Notes under the pieces: generated by a model
Seen by the model: the letters and a program-made list of their open reading frames with translations, nothing else
Databases searched by the model: none
Told to the model about the DNA's origin: nothing
From: Gelidibacter sp038243395
Lineage (GTDB): Bacteria > Bacteroidota > Bacteroidia > Flavobacteriales > Flavobacteriaceae
Reading direction: 5' to 3'
Assembly (NCBI GenBank): GCA_038243395.1
Contig: JBBSRC010000095.1
Coordinates: 1-14,676 of the forward strand
DNA length: 14,676 bases
Shown: positions 1 through 6,714 of the stretch, piece by piece
How the letters are laid out: every line of letters begins with the position of its first letter
Numbering within the stretch: position 1 is the first letter of the stretch
Made by a program: the position numbers and the translations under genes

Positions 1-51
1 ATGCTTGAGTTTGATGCCTTTTTTCTTTTCAATTTTGGTGTCCATAGTCAT
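1..51 (-). CDS. N-terminus of a probable efflux periplasmic adaptor (HlyD/MacA-like), cut by the window edge
   Basis: Only 17 codons are visible, starting MTMDTKIEKKKGIKLKH. The first ATG (51-49) shares one base with the TAA stop of the preceding TolC-family gene (TAATG), so the two are probably translationally coupled. A second in-frame ATG (45-43) would start MDTKIEKKKG. A short, lysine-rich cytoplasmic leader is typical of membrane-anchored HlyD/MacA-type adaptors, and these commonly follow tolC in flavobacterial efflux operons. The presence of a gene start is directly seen. The family assignment rests mostly on position and is inference; the ABC or RND pump genes would lie to the left, outside the window. 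Confidence 0.5.
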   Translation of the reverse strand, partial: MTMDTKIEKKKGIKLKH

Positions 52-1415
52 TAATTTGATGCCGCTAAAGTGGGTAGTATAAATTTGCCGTTATAAAAAT
101 CCAAAGTTCGTTTCTGAATCGCCATTTGCGCAATTATACGCACTTGCTCTATTTTTGTATACGCGTATGCGTTGCTCGCTATTTGCAAATCGTAAAGATT
201 AATCAATTTTTTATCGAATTTTTTCTGTGCAATGTCGTAAGCTTTTTGTTTTGCTCTTAATTTCTTTTGATTAAGATCCTTCTCGGCCATGAGGGCTTCA
301 TTTTTCTGCAATAATTCTTGAATAATTTTGTAGGTGCGCTGCTCTTCAATTTCTAATTGGGTCTTTGAATCTTCTAATTGTATTTTTCCAATCTTAATAT
401 TACTGCGCATCCTGCCATTATTAAAAATTGGAAAATTAAGAGACAACCCGATATATTTAGATTGGTTGTTTTTTATCTGCTCGTCAAAAGGAATCGTACT
501 TCCCGAAAAATCTCTAAAATTATCCGAATAACTGGTCGATATGCTACCTCCCAATCGGATGCTTGGATAAAGAGCCGTTTTACTAATTGCTAGTTCTTTC
601 TGTGCGGTCGCCACATTTATTTTACTTATTTGAAGACTTGGCAATACTTCCAAAGAGCTACTAAAAACCTCATTCAGATTCATTTTAGTAATAGTGTTTG
701 ACGTAAATTCAACAGCTTTATCCTGAATAATAGCGATATGATCCGCCTCTAAATTCATTTCTTGAAGCAGTGCTAATTTTGCCGCTTTCAGAGCGTTTTC
801 AGCTTTTAAAACTTCTAAGGCATCACCACTTGTTGTAGCTTCCATGTCATATAAATCGGCTTTTGCATTTAATTCTAAAGCCACGCGTTTGATAATTTCC
901 TTTTCATAAAGCAAATTAACCGCTTGCTGCTCTTTTATAATATGTAATGCGCCTTCCTGAAAGAGGACGTTATTAAACAAATCCATGATTCTAAAAGCCA
1001 AATCGTATTGTGATTGTTCCGCACTAAATTGACTGGATTGATATATTAATTTTTGATAGGCTAACGTATGCCATTTCCGAAACGCTTCAAATACCGTTAC
1101 CGATGACGATAAACCGCCGCTAAGTCCAGATACAAATCGGGATTCTACAAAACTATTGGTAACAGGATCCAAGGTTCTACCAAAACTCACATTATAGCTA
1201 GGATAAGAAATGCCAATGGTAGGCAACATATCACGTTTGCTTTGTTTCCAACGTTCTTTACTAATAGCTTCTCTATATTTTTGAGAGGTTTGACTTAAAC
1301 TGTGTTCTAGTGCGTAAGCGATACAATCATCCAAGGTCCAAACGTTTTGTGAAAACAGTTGACCAGGATTTAATAGCGCTCCTAAAACAAGAATCCAAAT
1401 AATTTTTTGATGCAT
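51..1415 (-). CDS. TolC-family outer membrane efflux protein
   Basis: This is a 454-residue outer-membrane channel of a tripartite exporter. It would form the trimeric barrel and periplasmic tunnel that accepts substrate from an adaptor and an inner-membrane pump. Residues 1-22 form a signal peptide (charged start, hydrophobic core, LFSQ before the mature NVWTL). The mature start WTLDDCIAYALEHS is the classic opening of OEP repeats. Two long helical halves follow, with heptad-rich stretches around residues 170-225 and 345-430, and glycine- and serine-rich strand segments around 85-110 and 285-330. The length is normal for the family. It is the first gene of an operon that continues into a probable adaptor, and it is divergent from a sigma-54 response regulator. 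A candidate -24/-12 promoter ends about 28 bp upstream of its start codon. The substrate is unknown. Confidence 0.9.
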   Translation of the reverse strand: MHQKIIWILVLGALLNPGQLFSQNVWTLDDCIAYALEHSLSQTSQKYREAISKERWKQSKRDMLPTIGISYPSYNVSFGRTLDPVTNSFVESRFVSGLSGGLSSSVTVFEAFRKWHTLAYQKLIYQSSQFSAEQSQYDLAFRIMDLFNNVLFQEGALHIIKEQQAVNLLYEKEIIKRVALELNAKADLYDMEATTSGDALEVLKAENALKAAKLALLQEMNLEADHIAIIQDKAVEFTSNTITKMNLNEVFSSSLEVLPSLQISKINVATAQKELAISKTALYPSIRLGGSISTSYSDNFRDFSGSTIPFDEQIKNNQSKYIGLSLNFPIFNNGRMRSNIKIGKIQLEDSKTQLEIEEQRTYKIIQELLQKNEALMAEKDLNQKKLRAKQKAYDIAQKKFDKKLINLYDLQIASNAYAYTKIEQVRIIAQMAIQKRTLDFYNGKFILPTLAASN

Positions 1416-1442
1416 TTTTATACTTCTATTTATTACTTCCTA

Positions 1443-1458
1443 TGCCAACGCCATACCA
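1443..1458 (-). promoter_or_regulatory. Candidate sigma-54 (-24/-12) promoter for the tolC operon
   Basis: On the minus strand the 16-mer TGGTATGGCGTTGGCA fits the sigma-54 consensus TGGCACG-N4-TTGCA. The invariant GG and GC are exactly placed, and there are three mismatches at other positions. The predicted transcription start is near 1432, giving a 5' leader of about 17 nt before the start codon at 1415. A divergent NtrC-family regulator and phased repeats 90-150 bp upstream support it. It is a single match read by eye, so it remains a candidate. Confidence 0.5.
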
Positions 1459-1520
1459 CAAAACACAAACCTAACGCCATCAGAACTTTAGATGATTTTA
1501 TTTAGAGTAAGTCCAAAGTC

Positions 1521-1583
1521 AGTGTAAAATAAATTGACAAAAAGTGTAAAAATATTTGACACATTTAAAAAACATGTTTGACT
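1521..1583. promoter_or_regulatory. Three helically phased TTGAC sites, probable regulator binding array
   Basis: TTGAC occurs at 1534-1538, 1556-1560 and 1578-1582, exactly 22 bp apart, or about two helical turns. The first two sit in a 19-bp direct repeat (1521-1539 and 1543-1561, 16 of 19 identical) of the form AGTGTAAAA...TTGACA. The second copy is an imperfect palindrome GTGT...ACAC at 1544-1562. The third overlaps the perfect palindrome AAACATGTTT (1570-1579). Relative to the predicted tolC start the centres lie near -99, -121 and -143, the usual distance for enhancer sites of NtrC-type activators. The likely ligand is the adjacent response regulator, which could also control itself from here. 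Confidence 0.6.
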
Positions 1584-1616
1584 ATTGTTTAGTTTTGAAA
1601 ACAAAGCTTATACTAA

Positions 1617-2981
1617 ATGATTGAAGGCCACATTCTTATTGTAGATGACAACAAAGGCATTTTGAGTGCCCTAGAATTACTATTGCAATCCGAATACAAA
1701 ACGATTACCACCATCTCAAATCCCAACCAAATCACGGCCATCTACGATTTAAAAAATTATGATGTTGTTTTACTGGATATGAATTTTTCGGCAGGTGTCA
1801 ACACGGGTAATGAAGGCTTTTATTGGCTCAAACGTATTAAAGAGTTATCACCAGATGTCTCTGTTATTATGATCACGGCGTATGGCGATGTGGAAATTGC
1901 GGTGCGCGCTTTAAAAGAAGGCGCCAACGATTTTGTTTTGAAACCTTGGGACAACAATAAGCTTTTAGGCACCATACAATCTGCTTTTCAATTGCGGCAA
2001 TCGCGCAAAGAAGTGAGCCATTTAAAAAGAAAAACAAAACACTTAAAACAGCTCATCAACAAAACCCAAACACCAATTATTGGCACTTCAAAACCTATCC
2101 ATAAGGTTTTAAAAATCACTCACAAAGTAGCAAAAACAAAGGCAAACGTTTTAATTACGGGTGAAAATGGCGTGGGAAAGGAACTCATCGCTCAAGAAAT
2201 CCACAGCGGGTCTTTGAGAAATGATGAGATTTTAGTCAGTGTGGATATGGGCGCCATTACAGAAAGTCTTTTTGAAAGTGAACTTTTTGGACACACCAAA
2301 GGCTCTTTTACAGATGCGCATGAAGATCGGGCTGGTAAATTTGAAACCGCTAATGGTGGCACTCTTTTTTTAGATGAAATTGGGAATCTGTCGTTATCCT
2401 TACAAGCCAAATTATTAGCCGTTTTACAAAACCGAGAAGTATTCAGAATTGGATCAAGCACCCCAATCCCTATTGACATCCGCTTAGTTTGCGCCACCAA
2501 TTGCCATCTCGATCGCATGGTTGAAGAAGGCACATTTAGAGAAGATTTATTGTACCGGATTAACACCATTCAAATAGAAGTGCCGCCTTTACGTGACCGT
2601 GGGAATGACGTATTGCTGCTTGCCGAATTCTTTTTGAACAGTTACACAAAAAAATACGGGAAAGTGGGATTGAAAATAAACGCTTCCGCAGAAAAAAAAC
2701 TCTTAGACCACCAATGGCCTGGCAATGTGAGAGAGCTGCAGCACACCATTGAGCGCAGTGTTATTTTGAGCGACAACAAAACACTTACAGCAAACGATTT
2801 TATGTTTAAGAAACCGGCGCAATCGTCCACTAAGGTTTTAGAGGTGACGATAGATGACATGGAAAAAACTATGATTGAAAACGCACTTTTAAAACATGAA
2901 AACAACCATAGCGCCGCTGCCAATCAATTAGGAATTACTAGGCAGACACTGTATAATAAGATAAAGAGGTATGGGATTTAA
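1617..2981 (+). CDS. NtrC-family sigma-54-dependent response regulator
   Basis: This 454-residue transcription activator has the full three-domain plan. The receiver (1-120) has the acidic pair D10/D11, phosphoacceptor D54, T87 and K109. The AAA+ domain (about 154-385) has Walker A GENGVGKE at 182-189, the sigma-54 contact loop as GSFTDA at 229-234, Walker B GGTLFLDEIG at 247-256, the arginine-finger region FREDLLYRIN at 307-316, and sensor II GNVREL at 369-374. The C-terminal Fis-type HTH (about 425-454) reads NHSAAANQLGITRQTLYNKI. Phosphorylated, it would oligomerise on enhancers and remodel sigma-54 polymerase. The loop differs from the textbook GAFTGA, which is noted separately. Its likely kinase is the gene starting at 3493 and its likely target is the divergent tolC operon. 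The ATG at 1617 gives a receiver of normal length. Confidence 0.95.
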   Translation: MIEGHILIVDDNKGILSALELLLQSEYKTITTISNPNQITAIYDLKNYDVVLLDMNFSAGVNTGNEGFYWLKRIKELSPDVSVIMITAYGDVEIAVRALKEGANDFVLKPWDNNKLLGTIQSAFQLRQSRKEVSHLKRKTKHLKQLINKTQTPIIGTSKPIHKVLKITHKVAKTKANVLITGENGVGKELIAQEIHSGSLRNDEILVSVDMGAITESLFESELFGHTKGSFTDAHEDRAGKFETANGGTLFLDEIGNLSLSLQAKLLAVLQNREVFRIGSSTPIPIDIRLVCATNCHLDRMVEEGTFREDLLYRINTIQIEVPPLRDRGNDVLLLAEFFLNSYTKKYGKVGLKINASAEKKLLDHQWPGNVRELQHTIERSVILSDNKTLTANDFMFKKPAQSSTKVLEVTIDDMEKTMIENALLKHENNHSAAANQLGITRQTLYNKIKRYGI

Positions 2982-3242
2982 GAAATAATTTATAGGTTCG
3001 GATAAAATTACTAAATCGTTCTGTTAGAATATAGAGTATAGACCATAGACTTGTGTCGTAAAGTGACAACCAGAAATGGCTTAAAACTCAAGAATAGATT
3101 AAATGCGCAAGTTTGAATGGCATTTCTAAATAAAACATTAAAAAGAAGGAATATCATTGCTAAAAACTTTAGAAGTCTTTATTTCACATCATTATGCGAA
3201 GCACCAGAAGTTTTAATCGGACAACACAACTAAATCACAATG

Positions 3243-3289
3243 GACTAAAGTAGCATACCAGCCCGAGATGAATTCTGGCGGGGTTTTTA
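3243..3289 (+). repeat. Dispersed repeat, copy A (interleaved complementary arms)
   Basis: The core is CATACCAGCCCG, then seven bases (agatgaa), then TTCTGGCGGGGTTTT. It is preceded by ACTAAAG. CCAG is complementary to CTGG and CCCG to CGGG, in the order a-b-a'-b', so the two stems interleave rather than nest. The T-run after the second arm also makes it terminator-like, though each stem is only 4 bp. Copy B lies about 180 bp downstream in the same orientation. Confidence 0.7.
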
Positions 3290-3290
3290 A

Positions 3291-3309
3291 AACAGACTGA
3301 AAGTCTGTT
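3291..3309. repeat. Perfect 8-bp hairpin, 3-nt loop
   Basis: AACAGACT (3291-3298) and AGTCTGTT (3302-3309) are perfect complements around a GAA loop, directly after repeat copy A. It resembles the small palindromic elements found dispersed in flavobacterial intergenic DNA. It is not followed by a T-run on the plus strand, so it is a poor terminator. Confidence 0.7.
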
Positions 3310-3310
3310 G

Positions 3311-3393
3311 AATTCGTGAAATGTATAGGAAATAATTCACGCCAGTACTTTCAGGGAACGAATGAATTTGTGAAAATTCGTGAAATTCGTGTC
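3311..3393 (+). repeat. AATTCGTGAA short direct repeats
   Basis: AATTCGTGAAAT occurs at 3311-3322 and again at 3375-3386. The second sits in a run of 9-10-bp units: AATTTGTGAA (3365-3374), AATTCGTGA (3375-3383) and AATTCGTGTC (3384-3393). An inverted partial copy AATTCACG lies between them, around 3334-3341. The segment separates copies A and B of the larger repeat. Confidence 0.65.
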
Positions 3394-3421
3394 AAAAAGT
3401 TTTAGAAGCTAAAGCGAGATG

Positions 3422-3467
3422 CACTAAAGCACATACCAGCCCGGCAAGCGTTCTGGCGGGGTTTTAT
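3422..3467 (+). repeat. Dispersed repeat, copy B (interleaved complementary arms)
   Basis: The 12-bp and 15-bp core blocks are identical to copy A (CATACCAGCCCG and TTCTGGCGGGGTTTT), again after ACTAAAG. The seven bases between the blocks differ completely (gcaagcg in place of agatgaa). Conserved arms around a variable centre suggest that the paired structure matters more than the loop sequence. It ends 25 bp before the kinase start codon. Confidence 0.7.
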
Positions 3468-3492
3468 CTAAACCTTAGATCAATAAATAATT

Positions 3493-4848
3493 ATGGCGAG
3501 TAAAAATCTATATTATAATATTATCATTCGCGTGCTTCTTATAACTGCAATTGCGTTTGGCATTGCTTATTTAAGCCTTCATAACCATCTTGATTATGCT
3601 ATATATTTAGCGGTTTTCTTAATTTTTCAAGTGATTGGTCTCATCAATTTTATCAATCGGATGAATCGGAAAATCGCCTTCTTTTTTAATGCGGTTGAAA
3701 ATGATGATTCTGCAATTCACTTCCCGATGGACACCAAAAATAAATCGGTAAAAGATTTACATAAAAGCTTGAATCGCGTTAATTTTCTAATTCAAAAAAT
3801 AAAAATTGAAAACAGGCAGCAAGAACACTTTTACCAATCTATACTAGAGCAGGCGGCTGTTGGCATCCTCACCTTAAATGAAAAAGGTCATATTTTATTA
3901 GCTAATAAAACCGCAAAAAAACTATTTAATTACGATTCGCTCACTCATATTGATCAACTAAAGCGTGTTGACGAAAAACTCTTTAATTTAATAGCACATC
4001 TAAAGCCTTTCGACCAAAAACTCACCTCCATCACCAATGAGCGCGAAACCGTGCAGTTGACCATCAGATCTGAACCGATTACTATTGGTAATGAAAGTCT
4101 CATTCTCATCATTATTCAAAATATTAATAATGAATTAGATGAAAATGAAACCGATTCATGGATTAAGCTTTTTAGAGTCCTCACGCATGAAATCATGAAC
4201 TCTATCGCCCCTATTACCTCGCTTTCTGAAACTTTATCTCATATTTTCGAAAAGGAAAACACTAAAAAAATAGCTCCTGAATTAAACGAAACGGATGTCT
4301 CCAACCTTATAAAAGGCCTAGACATCATAAAAGAGCAAGGCAAAAATTTAATAACCTTTGTTGAATCTTATAGAACCTTAACCAAAATATCAAAACCAGA
4401 AAAAGAGGTTCTTTCCGCAGAAACACTTTTCAATAAAATTCGCATCTTATCAAGTCAAGAGGAAGGTTTTCAACAAATTAAATTTGAAGTCACTATTCAA
4501 CCCAATAATTTGGAAATTTATGCCGATGAAAAACAAATGATCCAAGTGTTATTAAACTTAGTGAAAAATGCGATTCAATCGATTCATAAAACGGGCAAGG
4601 AAGGCATTATAAAGCTGGTCGCTGAGAAAGAAAATAATAATCACAATACGATCATACGTATCGTGGACAATGGCTCTGGAATATCACCAGAAATTATAAA
4701 TCAAATCTTCATTCCTTTTTTTACCACTAAAGAAGATGGGACCGGGATTGGCTTAAGTCTATCTAAACATATTATGCGATTACATGGCGGTATTCTTTCC
4801 GTAAATTCAATACTTGATCAGGAAACAACATTCTCATTGCGCTTTTAA
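3493..4848 (+). CDS. NtrY-like membrane sensor histidine kinase with PAS domain
   Basis: This 451-residue kinase probably phosphorylates the response regulator encoded upstream. Two membrane helices (about 10-29 and 34-53) are joined by a loop of only a few residues, so there is almost no periplasmic sensor and the signal is probably cytoplasmic or within the membrane. A linker/HAMP-like stretch (55-110) leads to a PAS domain (about 112-212). The HisKA H-box has H232 in RVLTHEIMNSIAP. The ATPase domain has the N-box QVLLNLVKNA (351-360), G1 DNGSG (392-396), the F-box around 406-412 and G2 GTGIGLSLS (416-424). All catalytic boxes are intact. The ATG at 3493 leaves a short basic N-terminus before the first helix. 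It converges on the mobile module to its right, and no strong terminator hairpin was seen after the stop, only a T-run at 4853-4862. Confidence 0.93.
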   Translation: MASKNLYYNIIIRVLLITAIAFGIAYLSLHNHLDYAIYLAVFLIFQVIGLINFINRMNRKIAFFFNAVENDDSAIHFPMDTKNKSVKDLHKSLNRVNFLIQKIKIENRQQEHFYQSILEQAAVGILTLNEKGHILLANKTAKKLFNYDSLTHIDQLKRVDEKLFNLIAHLKPFDQKLTSITNERETVQLTIRSEPITIGNESLILIIIQNINNELDENETDSWIKLFRVLTHEIMNSIAPITSLSETLSHIFEKENTKKIAPELNETDVSNLIKGLDIIKEQGKNLITFVESYRTLTKISKPEKEVLSAETLFNKIRILSSQEEGFQQIKFEVTIQPNNLEIYADEKQMIQVLLNLVKNAIQSIHKTGKEGIIKLVAEKENNNHNTIIRIVDNGSGISPEIINQIFIPFFTTKEDGTGIGLSLSKHIMRLHGGILSVNSILDQETTFSLRF

Positions 4849-4998
4849 GTTGCTTTTTTTTCCTTTCTTACCACAACGTTATATACCTTAATTATTGAAG
4901 CTATATTAATTCAAAGTAATTCCATGTAAGCGATATGTTCAGTGAGAAAACTTAAAAATACATGGTGGTTCTAAAAAAAACTTTCTTATATGAATTTA
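4849..4998. other. Convergent gap, probable left edge of the mobile module
   Basis: These 150 bp separate the chromosomal kinase from the last gene of the mobilisation operon. They contain a T-run at 4853-4862 and a 7-bp inverted repeat, CCATGTA (4922-4928) and TACATGG (4959-4965), with a 30-nt loop. The module boundary presumably lies here, but no copy of the tRNA 3' end or other direct repeat of the right side was found. Confidence 0.45.
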
Positions 4999-5322
4999 TC
5001 AACTAAAATATCTAATTATATTAAACGTTAAAGTACCAACACTCAAAACTAAACTCACAATAAAAACCACCACAGCCCAATTAGGATAAATCTTAGCCTG
5101 CTTTATCTTACTTTCAAAACGACTTTCAAAACTCTCCATAGATTTTATGCACGATTTCATTTGTTGCTGATGGGTTTCGATGCTTTCTTTATATTCAGTC
5201 AAATCCATCTTGATCTTCGTTTCCCTTAACTGTGCATTGATTTTCTCAAGCCTTTCTACGGCACTTTTAAAGTCATTGATCTCATTGACCAATAGTGCGG
5301 TGAGTTCTTCAAGTTTTGTCAT
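4999..5322 (-). CDS. Small coiled-coil protein with C-terminal membrane anchor, mobilisation-associated
   Basis: This is a 107-residue protein. Residues about 1-77 are a highly charged helical, probably coiled-coil, region rich in Glu, Lys and Gln with leucines at heptad-like spacing. A single membrane helix follows (about 81-103, NWAVVVFIVSLVLSVGTLTFNII). There is no signal peptide, so a tail-anchored topology with the coiled coil in the cytoplasm is likely. It starts 10 bp after the relaxase stop and is surely co-transcribed with it. Small proteins of this build often accompany Bacteroidetes relaxases. One possible role is bringing the relaxosome to the membrane or a coupling protein; that is inference from context and no catalytic motif is visible. 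Confidence 0.75.
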   Translation of the reverse strand: MTKLEELTALLVNEINDFKSAVERLEKINAQLRETKIKMDLTEYKESIETHQQQMKSCIKSMESFESRFESKIKQAKIYPNWAVVVFIVSLVLSVGTLTFNIIRYFS

Positions 5323-5332
5323 GATTCATATA

Positions 5333-6190
5333 TTAAAATGAGAGTCCTTGTTGTATCGTTTTTTTGACAATGAACTTGGTCAACTTTAAGGCTAATTGTG
5401 GCGCTAGACCTACTGTTTTACCTGCAAGCATTACGCGGACTGTATTGTTCTTTAAAACCTTTGCACCTTCCAAACCGCCCATCTGTTTACCTATATTTCC
5501 TATAGACATGTTACGGTGTACCTCACTGCCCTTTAAGTTATGCCCATCAAACTGAAACCGAAACCCCTGCAATTTGTTTTGATTATTTATGGTCGGGATC
5601 ACTTTAACACCATTGGTTTCCATGTACTTCATATAGGCATCAAAGGATTTGGGGCTGAACTGTTTCATGGTCAGATCATGTCTGCGCTTGATTTCGGTTC
5701 GTATTTCCTTCAGATTGAATTCTTTTTCAAATTGAACCTGTTTAACGGTGGTCAGCCCCATTTGTTCAGCTACCTTTTCTGCCGCCAACTGGCTCCGTTT
5801 ACCTATAAAACTGTCATTATAGGCCGTGCCTTTAAAATCAATCCTATTAACATACAAATGAATGTGCTTATGCTCTTTGTCGTTATGCACAAAGGCTACG
5901 GCCTGACGTTCGCCCAATTTCATTTCCTGCATGAACCGTTTTGATATTTCTTCCAGTTTACTTTTGTCCAATTTCTTACCGTCCTCAACCGTTGGACTGA
6001 TGATAAATGATAAAGTATTTTTGGTACAATTGTGATTCTGGTCCTGGAGCATTTTAAATTCCTGTGTGATTTCGGCTGGGGAATCGCCATGCAGAAATTC
6101 CTTTAGCACAATCTCAGCGTCTTTTTCTTGATCCCAACCATAGGACATCGACACCTTTGTATGTGATATACTTTTGCCCTTTCCTATCAT
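5333..6190 (-). CDS. Relaxase / mobilization nuclease (MobA-type)
   Basis: This 285-residue protein would nick one strand at oriT, stay covalently attached to the 5' end and lead the DNA into a recipient cell. The relaxase metal site is clear: HxHxxxN with H109, H111 and N115 in KHIHLYVNRID, plus upstream H102 and H107. The likely catalytic tyrosine is Y17 in SMSYGWDQEKDA, the usual position in this family. The protein ends soon after the nuclease domain, leaving only a short basic tail, so it has no helicase or primase fusion. Its ATG shares a base with the stop of the preceding mobC-like gene (TAATG). With no transfer apparatus in view, it would depend on a conjugative element in trans. Confidence 0.92.
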   Translation of the reverse strand: MIGKGKSISHTKVSMSYGWDQEKDAEIVLKEFLHGDSPAEITQEFKMLQDQNHNCTKNTLSFIISPTVEDGKKLDKSKLEEISKRFMQEMKLGERQAVAFVHNDKEHKHIHLYVNRIDFKGTAYNDSFIGKRSQLAAEKVAEQMGLTTVKQVQFEKEFNLKEIRTEIKRRHDLTMKQFSPKSFDAYMKYMETNGVKVIPTINNQNKLQGFRFQFDGHNLKGSEVHRNMSIGNIGKQMGGLEGAKVLKNNTVRVMLAGKTVGLAPQLALKLTKFIVKKTIQQGLSF

Positions 6191-6714
6191 TATTGAAAAT
6201 TTTTAAGATGCGACTTGATTTCATTGGCAATGTCGTAAACAGCCTCGGTCAGTTTAGGATCTCGTTTTCTATACATGTTTCCGATGGACTTAAAATTGTT
6301 ATGGTATTTGATCAGCATTTTGTAAAGTTGAATATGCTCTTCCGTAAAACGTTCCGTGATTTCCTTTTCAAATATGGTACGTCTTATATACTCGCTTAGA
6401 CTCAATCCGCAGCGTGACGCTTTAACGTTCAGAAGCTTCTTTTCATAGATAGAACATCTAAACTTGACCAGATCACTTTTCCCCTTAAACACTCCTTTTT
6501 TTTCTTTGCGACCTTCGGGAGCAAACGAGAATGTGGCCACAGACACACATCTCGCAGTCCCACCCAGAATAATTTCCTTTCCAGTTAAATCCATTTCCAG
6601 CTCCACTTCCATACTATCAGCATCCTTTAGTAATTCAGCGGGAATCTTTAAATAATGCTGCTCTTTCTCTTTGGAATTAAAATCAACTTTTTCTCTCATG
6701 GCATAACAAATCAT
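6190..6714 (-). CDS. MobC-like relaxosome accessory protein
   Basis: This 174-residue protein has a central block (about 82-120, VKFRCSIYEKKLLNVKASRCGLSLSEYIRR) that matches the ribbon-helix-helix-like core of MobC proteins. These bind oriT and help the relaxase open the nick site. The N-terminal part (8-60) is acidic and strand-rich, and residues 125-174 form charged helices. Two starts are possible, ATG at 6714 or at 6699. Both overlap the end of the upstream Toprim gene (stop at 6683-6685), so coupling is expected either way. The TAATG junction with the relaxase gene supports joint production. Confidence 0.85.
   Translation of the reverse strand: MICYAMREKVDFNSKEKEQHYLKIPAELLKDADSMEVELEMDLTGKEIILGGTARCVSVATFSFAPEGRKEKKGVFKGKSDLVKFRCSIYEKKLLNVKASRCGLSLSEYIRRTIFEKEITERFTEEHIQLYKMLIKYHNNFKSIGNMYRKRDPKLTEAVYDIANEIKSHLKNFQ

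Larger units (their letters stand above)
2982..3492. other. 511-bp repeat-rich gap between response regulator and kinase genes
   Basis: No convincing coding frame is present. The first 260 bp are AT-rich and show only a 7-bp inverted pair, AGAAATG (3072-3078) and CATTTCT (3121-3127), with a 42-nt loop. The second half (3243-3467) is packed with short dispersed-type repeats, listed separately. No TAnnTTTG promoter element was found in front of the kinase, so its transcription may come from upstream or from an unrecognised promoter. Confidence 0.7.

Noticed and set aside
1590..1597. TAGTTTTG as promoter of the response regulator gene
   Set aside because: It fits TAnnTTTG, but no TTG lies 17-23 bp upstream, and T-rich matches are common by chance here; kept only as a weak possibility.
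2192..2569. 125-codon minus-strand ORF
   Set aside because: Antisense shadow of the AAA+ domain of the response regulator.
4922..4965. CCATGTA/TACATGG inverted repeat as a transposon end or terminator
   Set aside because: Only 7 bp with a 30-nt loop in AT-rich DNA, no matching copy at the right side of the module and no T-run directly after it.
5540..5944. 134-codon plus-strand ORF
   Set aside because: It lies wholly antisense to the relaxase, whose metal-site motif is intact; no motif or promoter of its own.
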